A stretch of 64,000 bases of DNA from positions 1 to 64,000 of the forward strand of contig JADLEX010000110.1 in assembly GCA_020845895.1 (NCBI GenBank), read 5' to 3'. Within the stretch, counting starts at the first letter, position 1. Each line of letters starts with the position of its first letter. Shown one piece after another: positions 1 to 7,397 of the stretch. A model generated the notes under the pieces. It was not told the DNA's origin, made no database searches, and saw only the letters and a list, made by a program, of their open reading frames with translations. Both the position numbers and the translations under genes were made by a program. This DNA comes from Deltaproteobacteria bacterium (GTDB lineage Bacteria > Lernaellota > Lernaellaia > JACKCT01).

Positions 1-179
1 GACGTCGTGGTCGTGGTGCCGGCGTCGTCGTCGAGATCGTCGTTCAGGGAATCGTCGTCGGGCGTTGCGTCGTCATCCGACTTCGCATCGCCCGCCGAAT
101 CGGACGACGAGCAGTCGCAGGCGGGGAACGCCGCGAGGGCGATCAGGACGAGGACGGCAAGGTTGGTTTTTCCACGCAT
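1..179 (-). CDS. Acidic lipoprotein, N-terminal fragment (runs off window start)
   Basis: The visible 59 codons start at an ATG at 179 and run off the left edge. Residues 5-20 form a hydrophobic signal ending AAFPAC, so Cys21 is the likely lipidated residue. A Ser/Asp-rich linker follows, with DDDATPDDDS at its centre, then a threonine run. AGGGAA sits a few bases upstream of the ATG as a ribosome site. The product is most likely anchored in the outer membrane or periplasm, with the disordered linker holding a domain outside the window. Function unknown. The 204 bases between this gene and the next are AT-rich near the start codon, which fits a promoter, but no clear -35/-10 pair was found. 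Confidence 0.7.
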   Translation of the reverse strand, partial: MRGKTNLAVLVLIALAAFPACDCSSSDSAGDAKSDDDATPDDDSLNDDLDDDAGTTTTT

Positions 180-383
180 GTCATTTCCCTGCTAGCCCAA
201 CGGTCATTAAATGTAATAATTAGCTGTTACGCTTGTTTGAAATTGCGGGCTGTAAGATTTATCACTGATATCTGAAAATCCCATAATTTTCACGATCCAG
301 CCACGCGTCCGTCGTGGCGAGAGCGGAACGTCCCTGACGAATAACGGGGCGGCGTCCGGAGGCGAGTGCGATCGTTGCGCGCG

Positions 384-806
384 TCACTCCCCCTGCGGCG
401 TCGCGGCGGGCGCGGGCGCGATTTCTTCCTTCTTGTCGTAGACCATCGTCTTGGCGATGAGGTCGTGCAGGGCCTGCTTGTTCTGCGTGAAGAAGGCGAC
501 GACGAAGCCGATACCGAAGATGACGGTGGAAAACGCCTTGCCGCCCGCGCGGATGAACGCCGCGCCGACGGAGAGCGGCTTGCCGTCCGTGTCGCCGACG
601 TAGAGGCCCATGACCATCTTGCCGAGCGTCGCGCGGTATTTCGACGATTCCATCAACCCCCAGTAGAGGATGTTGACGCCGAGGACGATGAGGAAGATGC
701 GCTTGCCGAAGATCGGCACCAGGACGATCCGGCGCACCAGACCGATGATGATCCCGTCGATGAGCAGTGCCACGAATCGTTTGCCGATTCCCGCCGTCGC
801 CGCCAT
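384..806 (-). CDS. RDD family membrane protein
   Basis: A 140-residue protein with the RDD family layout: an N-terminal GKRFVALLIDGIIIG segment where Arg and Asp lie within the first membrane helix, a second helix near residues 38-50, and a third near 95-110 followed by the conserved QALHDLIAKTMV end. Family members are small inner-membrane proteins of uncertain role; some have been linked to ion or compatible-solute exchange. The C-terminus is a short Ala/Pro tail. A GAGGGAGAG ribosome site precedes the ATG at 806. It is the last gene of the minus-strand run xseB-dxs-tlyA-RDD. Family assignment is firm; substrate unknown. Confidence 0.85.
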   Translation of the reverse strand: MAATAGIGKRFVALLIDGIIIGLVRRIVLVPIFGKRIFLIVLGVNILYWGLMESSKYRATLGKMVMGLYVGDTDGKPLSVGAAFIRAGGKAFSTVIFGIGFVVAFFTQNKQALHDLIAKTMVYDKKEEIAPAPAATPQGE

Positions 807-863
807 GCCGCTCTCCCTCTTCGAAATGCAGTGGCGCGATGTTAGTCGGGGACGCGGGCGAAT

Positions 864-1622
864 TCAAGAACGGGAAGCGCACAGGACGAAGAGCACGAAG
901 GTCTCGCGGTTGCCGCTCGGGCCCTCGATGGGGCTGTCCGCCTCGCCCGCGAGTTCGAAGCCGAGCGTGTCGCGGCCGAACGCTCTCACCGCGTCGATCG
1001 CCTCGCGGCGCGCCGATTCGTCGCGCACCACGCCGCCCGCGCCCACGCGCTCGCGGCCGACCTCGAACTGCGGCTTGACCATCGCGAGGATGCGTCCGCC
1101 GGTTTTCACGCACGCCGCGACTGCGGGCAGGATCAGCCGCAGCGAGATGAAACTCACGTCGATCACCGCGAGATCGACCGGATCGCCGACGACTTCGGGC
1201 GTGATGGCGCGCGCGTTGGTGCGTTCGATGACCGTGACGCGCGGATCGGCGCGCAGCTTCCAATCGAGCTGCCCGTAACCGACATCGACGCCGACCACGT
1301 GCGCCGCGCCGCGCTGGAGCAGGCAGTCGGTGAACCCGCCGGTCGATTGGCCGACATCCAAACAACGCAGTCCCGCCGGATCGACGCCGAGCGCTTCGAG
1401 CGCGCCCGCGAGCTTGACGCCGCCGCGCGACACGTAGGGATGGTCCGCGCCGCGCACCTCGACGCGCGCGTCGGGCGTGATGAGCTTCCCGGGTTTGTCC
1501 TCGCGCACGCCGTTGACGTCGACGAGCCCGGCCATAACGAGCGCCTGCGCGCGTTCGCGACTGGGCGCGAGGCCGCGCTCGGCGAGGATTCTGTCGAGGC
1601 GGATTTTCGGATCAGACGGCAT
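864..1622 (-). CDS. tlyA: TlyA-type 2'-O-methyltransferase with S4 domain
   Basis: A 252-residue TlyA/FtsJ-like RNA methyltransferase. Residues 1-60 are an S4 RNA-binding domain (RLDRILAERGLAPSRERAQ). The SAM-dependent methyltransferase domain begins with the glycine-rich DVGQSTGGFTDCLLQRGA and continues with VDVGYGQLDWKLR, both typical of TlyA. The family 2'-O-methylates cytidines in 16S and 23S rRNA and is often annotated as hemolysin A. It lies 21 bases after dxs on the same strand, a pairing seen in many bacteria, so it is probably co-transcribed. Length matches the family. Confidence 0.93.
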   Translation of the reverse strand: MPSDPKIRLDRILAERGLAPSRERAQALVMAGLVDVNGVREDKPGKLITPDARVEVRGADHPYVSRGGVKLAGALEALGVDPAGLRCLDVGQSTGGFTDCLLQRGAAHVVGVDVGYGQLDWKLRADPRVTVIERTNARAITPEVVGDPVDLAVIDVSFISLRLILPAVAACVKTGGRILAMVKPQFEVGRERVGAGGVVRDESARREAIDAVRAFGRDTLGFELAGEADSPIEGPSGNRETFVLFVLCASRS

Positions 1623-1643
1623 GGCGGCGCGGCGGTTGCGCCC

Positions 1644-3530
1644 TCAGCCCATCAGGCGTCGCGCGGCGTCGGCGATGCCGTGGTCGTCGATGCCGTAGCG
1701 ATGATAGAGGGCTTCCTGCGTGCCGTGTTCGATGAACACGTCGGGCAGGCCGACGACGGCGGTGCGCACGTTCGTCAGACCGCGATCTGAGAGGGCTTCG
1801 AGCACGGCGGAACCGAATCCGCCGAGGCGCGTGCCCTCTTCCGCGGTGACCACGCGGCCGGTGGCGCTCGCCCATTCGGCGATGAGATCGACGTCGAGCG
1901 GTTTCGCGAACCGCGCGTTGATGACGGCCGCGTCGATCCCCGATTCGGCGAGCATCTTCGCCGCGGACATGGCCGGGTACACGCGCGAACCGTAGGCGAC
2001 GATGACGAGGTCGCTCCCCGGGCGCAGCAACTCGCCCTTGCCCATCGGCAACACCTCGTAGGGCGCATCCATCGGCACGCCGAATCCGTTGCCGCGCGGA
2101 TAGCGAATGGCGACGGTGACGCGGTATTGCAGGGCCGAATAGAGCATCTGTCGCAGTTCGCCCTCGTCCTTGGGCGCCATCAGGTGCATGCCGGGCAGGT
2201 GGCGCAGATAGGCGATGTCGAAGACGCCGTGGTGCGTCGGGCCGTCGGCTCCGACGAGCCCCGCGCGGTCGAGGCAAAACACCACGGGGAGCTTTTGCAG
2301 CACGACATCGTGAACGACCTGATCGTATCCGCGCTGCAAAAACGTCGAATAGATCGCCGCCACGGGTTTGAGGTTCATCTTGCACAGGCCCGCCGAGAAC
2401 GTGACCGCGTGCTGCTCGGCGATGCCCACGTCGTAACAGCGATCGGGGAACGCCTTGTAAAACGGGATCAGCCCGGAGCCCGACATCATCGCCGGCGACA
2501 CCGCCACGACGGAGGTGTCCATCTTCGCCATGTCGATCAGCGTCTGGCCGAAGACGTCAGAGTACGACGGCGGCGTCGGTTTCGCGTTCGGGTCCTTCAC
2601 GATGCCCACGGCGGGGTCGAACTTGCCGACACCGTGATACTTGAGCGGGTCTTTCTCCGCCGGCGCGTAGCCTTTGCCCTTGACCGTCAGGCAATGAATG
2701 ATGAGCGGGCCCTTGGCGTCGCGGATGTCGCGGAACGCGTCGACGAGCGCGAGCACGTCGTGCCCGTCCAGCGGGCCGACGTAGGTGAAGCCGAGCGCTT
2801 CGAACAAATACCCCGGCGTGACGACGCCCAGCGCGCTTTCCTCGACGCGCTTGAGCACGTGCAGCACGTCTTCGCCCATCGGTCCCATCGCCGTGAAGAA
2901 CGTGCGCACCGCGCCGCGGATGGCCTGCGTGCGTTTGCCGACCAGCGCGCGCGACATGAAGCGCGAGAGCGCGCCGACGTTGGGGTCGATGCTCATCTCG
3001 TTGTCGTTGAGCACGATGATCGGGCTCGACTCCGACTGCCCCGCGTGGTTGAGCCCCTCGAAGGCGAGGCCCGCCGTCATGGACCCGTCGCCGATGATCG
3101 CCACCACGCGGCGCTTTTCGCCGGAAAGAGCGATCGCCTCGCTCATGCCCGTCGCGCTCGAAATGCTCGTGCCCGCGTGGCCCGTCAAGAACGGGTCGTG
3201 GATCGATTCCTCGTAATGGGGAAAACCGGACAGGCCGTCGGTCTGGCGGATCGTGTGGAGGCGATCGAGACGCCCGGTGAGGATCTTGTGCGGATACGCC
3301 TGATGGCCGACGTCCCAGAGCAGGATGTCGTTCGGCGTCTCGAAGACGTAGTGCAGCGCGACGGCGAGCTCGACCGATCCGAGGTTGCTGGCGAAGTGCC
3401 CGCCCACCCGCGGGATGGTCTGCACGATCGCGTCGCGGACCTCCTTGCAGACCTGCGTCAGATCCGCGAGGTCCAGCCGGCGCAGATCGGCCGGGGAGTG
3501 GATGTCCGGGAGGAATGGCGGTTTGGGCAT
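1644..3530 (-). CDS. dxs: 1-deoxy-D-xylulose-5-phosphate synthase
   Basis: This enzyme condenses pyruvate with glyceraldehyde 3-phosphate to DXP, the entry step of the MEP isoprenoid pathway and a supply for thiamine and pyridoxal. The 628-residue protein has the full family order: an N-terminal TPP domain (LWDVGHQAYPHKILTG, GDGSMTAGLAFEGLN), a middle pyrimidine-binding domain with CYDVGIAEQHAVTFSAG carrying the catalytic Glu, and a C-terminal transketolase domain. GADGPTHHGVFDIAYLR is intact. The start is the ATG at 3530. It lies between xseB and tlyA, a widespread gene neighbourhood. Confidence 0.97.
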   Translation of the reverse strand: MPKPPFLPDIHSPADLRRLDLADLTQVCKEVRDAIVQTIPRVGGHFASNLGSVELAVALHYVFETPNDILLWDVGHQAYPHKILTGRLDRLHTIRQTDGLSGFPHYEESIHDPFLTGHAGTSISSATGMSEAIALSGEKRRVVAIIGDGSMTAGLAFEGLNHAGQSESSPIIVLNDNEMSIDPNVGALSRFMSRALVGKRTQAIRGAVRTFFTAMGPMGEDVLHVLKRVEESALGVVTPGYLFEALGFTYVGPLDGHDVLALVDAFRDIRDAKGPLIIHCLTVKGKGYAPAEKDPLKYHGVGKFDPAVGIVKDPNAKPTPPSYSDVFGQTLIDMAKMDTSVVAVSPAMMSGSGLIPFYKAFPDRCYDVGIAEQHAVTFSAGLCKMNLKPVAAIYSTFLQRGYDQVVHDVVLQKLPVVFCLDRAGLVGADGPTHHGVFDIAYLRHLPGMHLMAPKDEGELRQMLYSALQYRVTVAIRYPRGNGFGVPMDAPYEVLPMGKGELLRPGSDLVIVAYGSRVYPAMSAAKMLAESGIDAAVINARFAKPLDVDLIAEWASATGRVVTAEEGTRLGGFGSAVLEALSDRGLTNVRTAVVGLPDVFIEHGTQEALYHRYGIDDHGIADAARRLMG

Positions 3531-3583
3531 TTGGGGCTCGTCAACCGATCGTCACGCGCATGTCACGCATCATGAGCATGTCA

Positions 3584-3889
3584 TCACAATTCATCGGACT
3601 CGACGTCCGCATCGTCCGCCTCTTTGTCCTTCTCATCTCCGACCTCATCGAGACCGGGATCGAAGGGTGCAAGCGCAAACTCGCCGTTTTCCTGGCGAAG
3701 CAGCAGTTCGACCCGGCGCGACGCGGAGGTGAGCGACACGGTCAGCTCGCGCGAGAGCTTCACGCCTTCCTCGAAAGCTGTCAGCGCGTCCTCGAGATCG
3801 ATTTCTTCGCTCTCCAGCCGCTCGACGATCTGCTCCAGCCGCGCGAGGCGCGCACCGAAGCTGTCCTTCGATTTGGATTTTCCGGCCAA
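3584..3889 (-). CDS. xseB: Exodeoxyribonuclease VII small subunit
   Basis: A 101-residue small subunit of exonuclease VII, which degrades single-stranded DNA together with XseA. The conserved two-helix core is visible at about residues 8-55: FGARLARLEQIVERLESEE, then LEDALTAFEEGVKL. Past residue 65 it carries an extra acidic tail (EVGDEKDKEADDADVESDEL) not needed for the fold. The only in-frame start near the core is a TTG at 3889; no ATG fits. It begins the xseB-dxs-tlyA-RDD run, with a sigma70-like promoter about 30 bases upstream. No xseA is in the window. Confidence 0.9.
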   Translation of the reverse strand: MAGKSKSKDSFGARLARLEQIVERLESEEIDLEDALTAFEEGVKLSRELTVSLTSASRRVELLLRQENGEFALAPFDPGLDEVGDEKDKEADDADVESDEL

Positions 3890-3920
3890 ATTCCACGCAC
3901 CGCTTTCCTACAAGGCGAGT

Positions 3921-3950
3921 ATTATCGACGCCGGACGGGCGGACGGTCAA
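3921..3950 (-). promoter_or_regulatory. Predicted sigma70 promoter for xseB-dxs-tlyA
   Basis: On the minus strand TTGACC (3950-3945) and GATAAT (3926-3921) are separated by 18 bases. The predicted start of transcription lies near 3914, about 25 bases before the TTG start codon of xseB. Just upstream (3954-3969) is a 16-base self-complementary GC palindrome that could form a hairpin at the end of the histidine kinase transcript, although no T-run follows it. Confidence 0.55.
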
Positions 3951-3984
3951 CACGCGGGCGCGCGCCCGCAAACTCGCTCACCGA

Positions 3985-4746
3985 CTAGAGCGGCAGCGTC
4001 CAGGTGAACACCGCGCCGCCCTCGGGGCCGTTGCCGGCCCAGATCGACCCGCCGTGCGCCTCGACGATCCGTTTGCTGATGTAGAGCCCGAGGCCCAATC
4101 CATCCTTTCTGTAGCCCTCGCGCGTCACCCGACGGTACTTCTCGAAAATCGTCAGATGGTGCTTCGGATCGATCCCCGGTCCACGGTCACTGATCGTCAC
4201 CCGGGCAACCGGCCGCGCCACGCGCTCGACGCTCATGTTGAAGGTGTCGGCGCGCACCGTGACGGTCGAGCCCGCCGGCGCGTATTTGAGCGCGTTGCCG
4301 ATCAGGTTTTCCATCACCTGTTTCACGCGGTCGGGATCGCCCGTGCACCGGCGCAGGCGCGGATCGCGGCCCAAGAGCACGCACTCGATCTTGACGTCCA
4401 GCTCGTTCGTCAACGGCTCGAACACCATCACGCTGTCGCGCACGACGGCCTCGAGATCGAACACCCGGCGCTCGATGGCCAGCGGATCGCCGCCCGCGTC
4501 TCGCGACGCGAAACCCAGATCCCGCACCATGCGCGTAAGCCGTCGTGCTTCTTCGTGAATGATCTCGAGAAACCGGTGTTTTTGCTCCGGAGACAGCGCA
4601 AGGTCGGACAGCAACCCCTCGCTGCTCGCGCAGATCGACGCGAGCGGCGTTTTCATCTCGTGCGTGAGCATCGAGACGAGCTCGCTGAACCGGGCCGCGT
4701 CGTCGGGCGGCGCGTCGAGCGCGTGCAAATGTCGTTTGGTCGTCAC
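3985..4746 (-). CDS. Sensor histidine kinase, cytoplasmic, without a recognisable sensor domain
   Basis: A 253-residue kinase holding only the catalytic core. The H-box MLTHEMKTPLAS places the phosphorylated His at residue 29. The N-box (QVMENLIGNALKYAP), G1 (DRGPGID), F-box and G2 (GLGLGLYISKRIVEAHGG) follow in order. There is no membrane helix and only about 20 residues before the dimerisation helix, so the input must come from a partner protein or the soluble N-terminus. No response regulator gene is adjacent. The start is GTG at 4746. It lies 15 bases after the metallo-hydrolase gene and is probably transcribed with it and trmJ. Confidence 0.88.
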   Translation of the reverse strand: MTTKRHLHALDAPPDDAARFSELVSMLTHEMKTPLASICASSEGLLSDLALSPEQKHRFLEIIHEEARRLTRMVRDLGFASRDAGGDPLAIERRVFDLEAVVRDSVMVFEPLTNELDVKIECVLLGRDPRLRRCTGDPDRVKQVMENLIGNALKYAPAGSTVTVRADTFNMSVERVARPVARVTISDRGPGIDPKHHLTIFEKYRRVTREGYRKDGLGLGLYISKRIVEAHGGSIWAGNGPEGGAVFTWTLPL

Positions 4747-4761
4747 GGGATAAATTCCACC

Positions 4762-5580
4762 TCAGAAACGGAGCGTTTCATACGTGTGGATGACGCGAAT
4801 TTCAAGACCCTGCGCCTCGGCGCGCAATTTCGCGATGAACGCGTCGATGCCCTGAAACGGCAGGGACGGCGCGCGCCCGTCGGCGTCGAAAGGCTTGGTG
4901 AAGTCGTCGAAATGGAACGGAATGACAACCTTGGGCCGCAGGTTTCGGATCACGCGAGCGGCGTAATCCGGGCAGTATTTCCAGCCCGGAACGCACAGAA
5001 ACACGACATCGGCCGGATGCGGAGCGAGTTCTTCGTCGATCACGTCGGCGCTGCCGATCTGCACGAAACGCACGCCGCCCACCTCCAGATGCGGCGAAAA
5101 GACCTGCCCATGCCGGTAATCCTTGGCGCGAAACGGACGCGGCGTATGGGGGTCGATCTCTCCCGGATACGGCACTCGGCCCAGGATCACCTTGCCGTGG
5201 CGCGACGGGATCATCGTCAGCACCGCACCGCCCGGCAGGTCCACGCGCTCGCGCCCGGTGCACGCGCGCACCCGTCCCGGTCGCTCGTGGATCTTCATCG
5301 CGGTTTCGAGACTCGAATTGCCGAGGATCGGGCCGTCGAAGTCACCCGCGATCGTCGGAATGTCGGCGATGTGATCGAAATGGGAGTGCCCCGCGATCAC
5401 GGCCGAGAGCTCGCCCGGCAATTCGCGCAAGCGGCGCTTGATCGTGGCGACGTCCGGCGTGAGACGACCGAACAGCACATCGCCCTTGCCCGACCGCGTA
5501 TAGTACGGGTCGATCAGCCAGGTGCGCCCGTCGTGCGTGAATTCAAGCCCCGCCGCGCCCGTCCAACGTACGCTGACCAT
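4762..5580 (-). CDS. Metallo-beta-lactamase fold hydrolase, UlaG-like
   Basis: A 272-residue MBL-fold protein of the UlaG/YtfP type. The zinc motif HSHFDH (within VIAGHSHFDHIADIP) is complete, and the N-terminal strand pair GLEFTHDGRTWLIDPYYT is characteristic. Other likely ligands are the His in MIPSRHGKV and the Asp in RFVQIGSADVID. Substrate unknown; the family includes lactonases and phosphodiesterases. Its ATG at 5580 lies inside the 3' end of trmJ with a 38-base overlap in another frame, which suggests translational coupling. No signal peptide, so cytoplasmic. Confidence 0.85.
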   Translation of the reverse strand: MVSVRWTGAAGLEFTHDGRTWLIDPYYTRSGKGDVLFGRLTPDVATIKRRLRELPGELSAVIAGHSHFDHIADIPTIAGDFDGPILGNSSLETAMKIHERPGRVRACTGRERVDLPGGAVLTMIPSRHGKVILGRVPYPGEIDPHTPRPFRAKDYRHGQVFSPHLEVGGVRFVQIGSADVIDEELAPHPADVVFLCVPGWKYCPDYAARVIRNLRPKVVIPFHFDDFTKPFDADGRAPSLPFQGIDAFIAKLRAEAQGLEIRVIHTYETLRF

Positions 5581-6331
5581 CCCGTTTCCCCACCTTGGCG
5601 ACGTGATTGAGATACCACTCCATATCCGCGCACATTCCGCGAAGAATCTTGATCTCGCGATGATCCGGATCGGCCTTGTGCAGCATTTTCCGAATCGCGA
5701 TCACCACGTGCTGCGGATCCTTCTTCGCCAGAAACCCGCACTCGGTCATGAGCGGCAGGAATTGGTCGAAGAAGCCCTCGATCTGCCCGGAATCCGCGAT
5801 CCGGCGCGGTTCCGGATTCGGGTCTCCCACCTGCGCGATACGCAGCTCGTATGCGACGACCATCACGGCCTGCGCGACATTGAGCGACTCGTACTCCGAA
5901 TCCGACGGAATCGTCAGGATCATCGGCGCGAGTTCCAGCTCGTCGGTGTTCAGCCCCTTGTCTTCGCGACCGAAGACCACGACGGCGGATTGGTCCTCGC
6001 CGAGATTTCGCGCCAGATGCTCTCCGAACGTGCGGGGCGTGAAATCCATCGTTCTTCGCGCGCCGAGCCGCCGCGTCGTCGAGACGCGCACGTGAAAAGG
6101 CTCGATGGCTTCTCGCAAACTCTTGAAAACCCGCGCGTTTTCAACCAGATCCCACGCGCCGACCGACATCTTACGGCAGTCCAGATCGTTCAGATCCGGC
6201 GGATTCACGAGACGCAGCGACGATAACCCCATGTTTTTCATCGCGCGCGCGACGGAGCCGATGTTTCCGGGCTGCAACGGTTCCACCAAACAGATCGCGA
6301 CGCGCTCAAGAAATTTGTGGGGGTCGGACAT
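5543..6331 (-). CDS. TrmH/SpoU-family RNA 2'-O-methyltransferase, TrmJ-like
   Basis: A 262-residue SPOUT methyltransferase resembling TrmJ, which methylates position 32 of some tRNAs. Motif 1 is CLVEPLQPGNIGSVARAMKN (residues 12-31), motif 2 is VVFGREDKGLNTDEL, and motif 3 is IPSDSEYESLNVAQAVMVV; together they form the deep-trefoil SAM knot. The C-terminal helical extension (FLPLMTECGFLAKKDPQHV) is the dimerisation tail of TrmJ. The open frame extends 57 codons further upstream, but the ATG at 6331 is where similarity begins, so that start is used. First gene of the set trmJ-MBL-kinase. Confidence 0.9.
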   Translation of the reverse strand: MSDPHKFLERVAICLVEPLQPGNIGSVARAMKNMGLSSLRLVNPPDLNDLDCRKMSVGAWDLVENARVFKSLREAIEPFHVRVSTTRRLGARRTMDFTPRTFGEHLARNLGEDQSAVVVFGREDKGLNTDELELAPMILTIPSDSEYESLNVAQAVMVVAYELRIAQVGDPNPEPRRIADSGQIEGFFDQFLPLMTECGFLAKKDPQHVVIAIRKMLHKADPDHREIKILRGMCADMEWYLNHVAKVGKRDGQRTLDGRGGA

Positions 6332-6428
6332 CACCGCTCGGAAGTCGGGAGAAAACGGACTCGGTGCGCGGATATTATCGGCTTGGGGGCGAATTGCAAT
6401 TGCGGAACAGTTCGCGCAAAACCCTTGC

Positions 6429-7397
6429 ATGTCTCCCGAGACACCGTCCGAAATCGCCACACAGCCGCGCCGAAGCCCGCCATGGAGGCGCGCCCTGGGC
6501 ATCGCGCTCGCGCTGGCCTGCTTCGTCTTCGTCGGGGATCAGATTCTGAGCGGATGGCGGCAGGTGGCCCATCTCGAATGGCGGATTCGCCCCGCGTGGC
6601 TGGCCGCATCGTTCGTGCTGGTCTTCGCGAATTTCGCGGTGGCCGCGCGGAGCTGGCGTCCGGTCTTTGTGGCGCTCGATCATCGGCCGATTCGCCTCGC
6701 GCAGGCGTTCGCGATCATCTACTCGGCGCAACTTGCCAGGTACCTGCCCGGACGAGTCTGGCAGTTCGTCGGGCAGGCCGAGGCCGCGCGCCGCATGGGC
6801 TTCGCCGCGTCGACGGCTCTGACGGCGAGCGTCACGCAGATCATCGCGGGCACGGCGGCCGGGCTCGTCGTCGCGGCCGGGTGCGCGTACGCTTCGGACG
6901 AGGTCGCAATAGCCCTGGCCGCACTGGCAGGCGGATTTTCCGTCCTCGCCGGGCTGCTGCTCTCCGGACGCTTCGCCGACCGGATCGCGAAGAGGCTTCC
7001 CGCGCATTGGCGGCTCTCGCAGGTCCGTTTCGACGTGGGAATACGCGGGTTTTGCGAGGTGTTTGCCTGGGGGATTCTCGGCTGGGTGTTTCACGTCGGC
7101 GCGGTCGTCGCGCTTTGGGCCGCCGTCGCGCCCACCGACGTGGACATCGCCTGGCGGGTGGCGTCATCGTACGTCTTCTCGTACCTCTTCGCGTTCTACA
7201 CGCTCGTCACCCCGGCGGGGCTCGGCGTGCGCGAGGGCGCGGTGACCGCCCTGCTCGGCCCCGCGATCGGCGCGGGTCCCGCGGGCATGCTCGCCATCGT
7301 TCAGCGCATTTGGTTCACGGTTTGCGAGTCGGTCGCGTTTGTCATCGCCGCCTGGCTCTGGCGCTCCGAAGTGCGCTCGGACAAAAAGCCGGGGTAA
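6429..7397 (+). CDS. LPG-synthase TM-region/UPF0104-like membrane protein (flippase-like)
   Basis: A 322-residue polytopic membrane protein with about eight helices. YSAQLARYLPGRVWQFVGQ (near residues 99-117) and the C-terminal FYTLVTPAGLGVREGAVTAL are the signature segments of the lysylphosphatidylglycerol synthase TM-region family. That family includes flippases and proteins found with lipid-linked sugar pathways. There is no aminoacyl-transferase domain, so it is not MprF. The ATG at 6429 follows a divergent gap from trmJ. Its last 97 bases overlap the 3' end of the convergent GT-C gene. Neighbours suggest a role in moving a lipid-linked intermediate for envelope glycosylation. Confidence 0.82.
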   Translation: MSPETPSEIATQPRRSPPWRRALGIALALACFVFVGDQILSGWRQVAHLEWRIRPAWLAASFVLVFANFAVAARSWRPVFVALDHRPIRLAQAFAIIYSAQLARYLPGRVWQFVGQAEAARRMGFAASTALTASVTQIIAGTAAGLVVAAGCAYASDEVAIALAALAGGFSVLAGLLLSGRFADRIAKRLPAHWRLSQVRFDVGIRGFCEVFAWGILGWVFHVGAVVALWAAVAPTDVDIAWRVASSYVFSYLFAFYTLVTPAGLGVREGAVTALLGPAIGAGPAGMLAIVQRIWFTVCESVAFVIAAWLWRSEVRSDKKPG

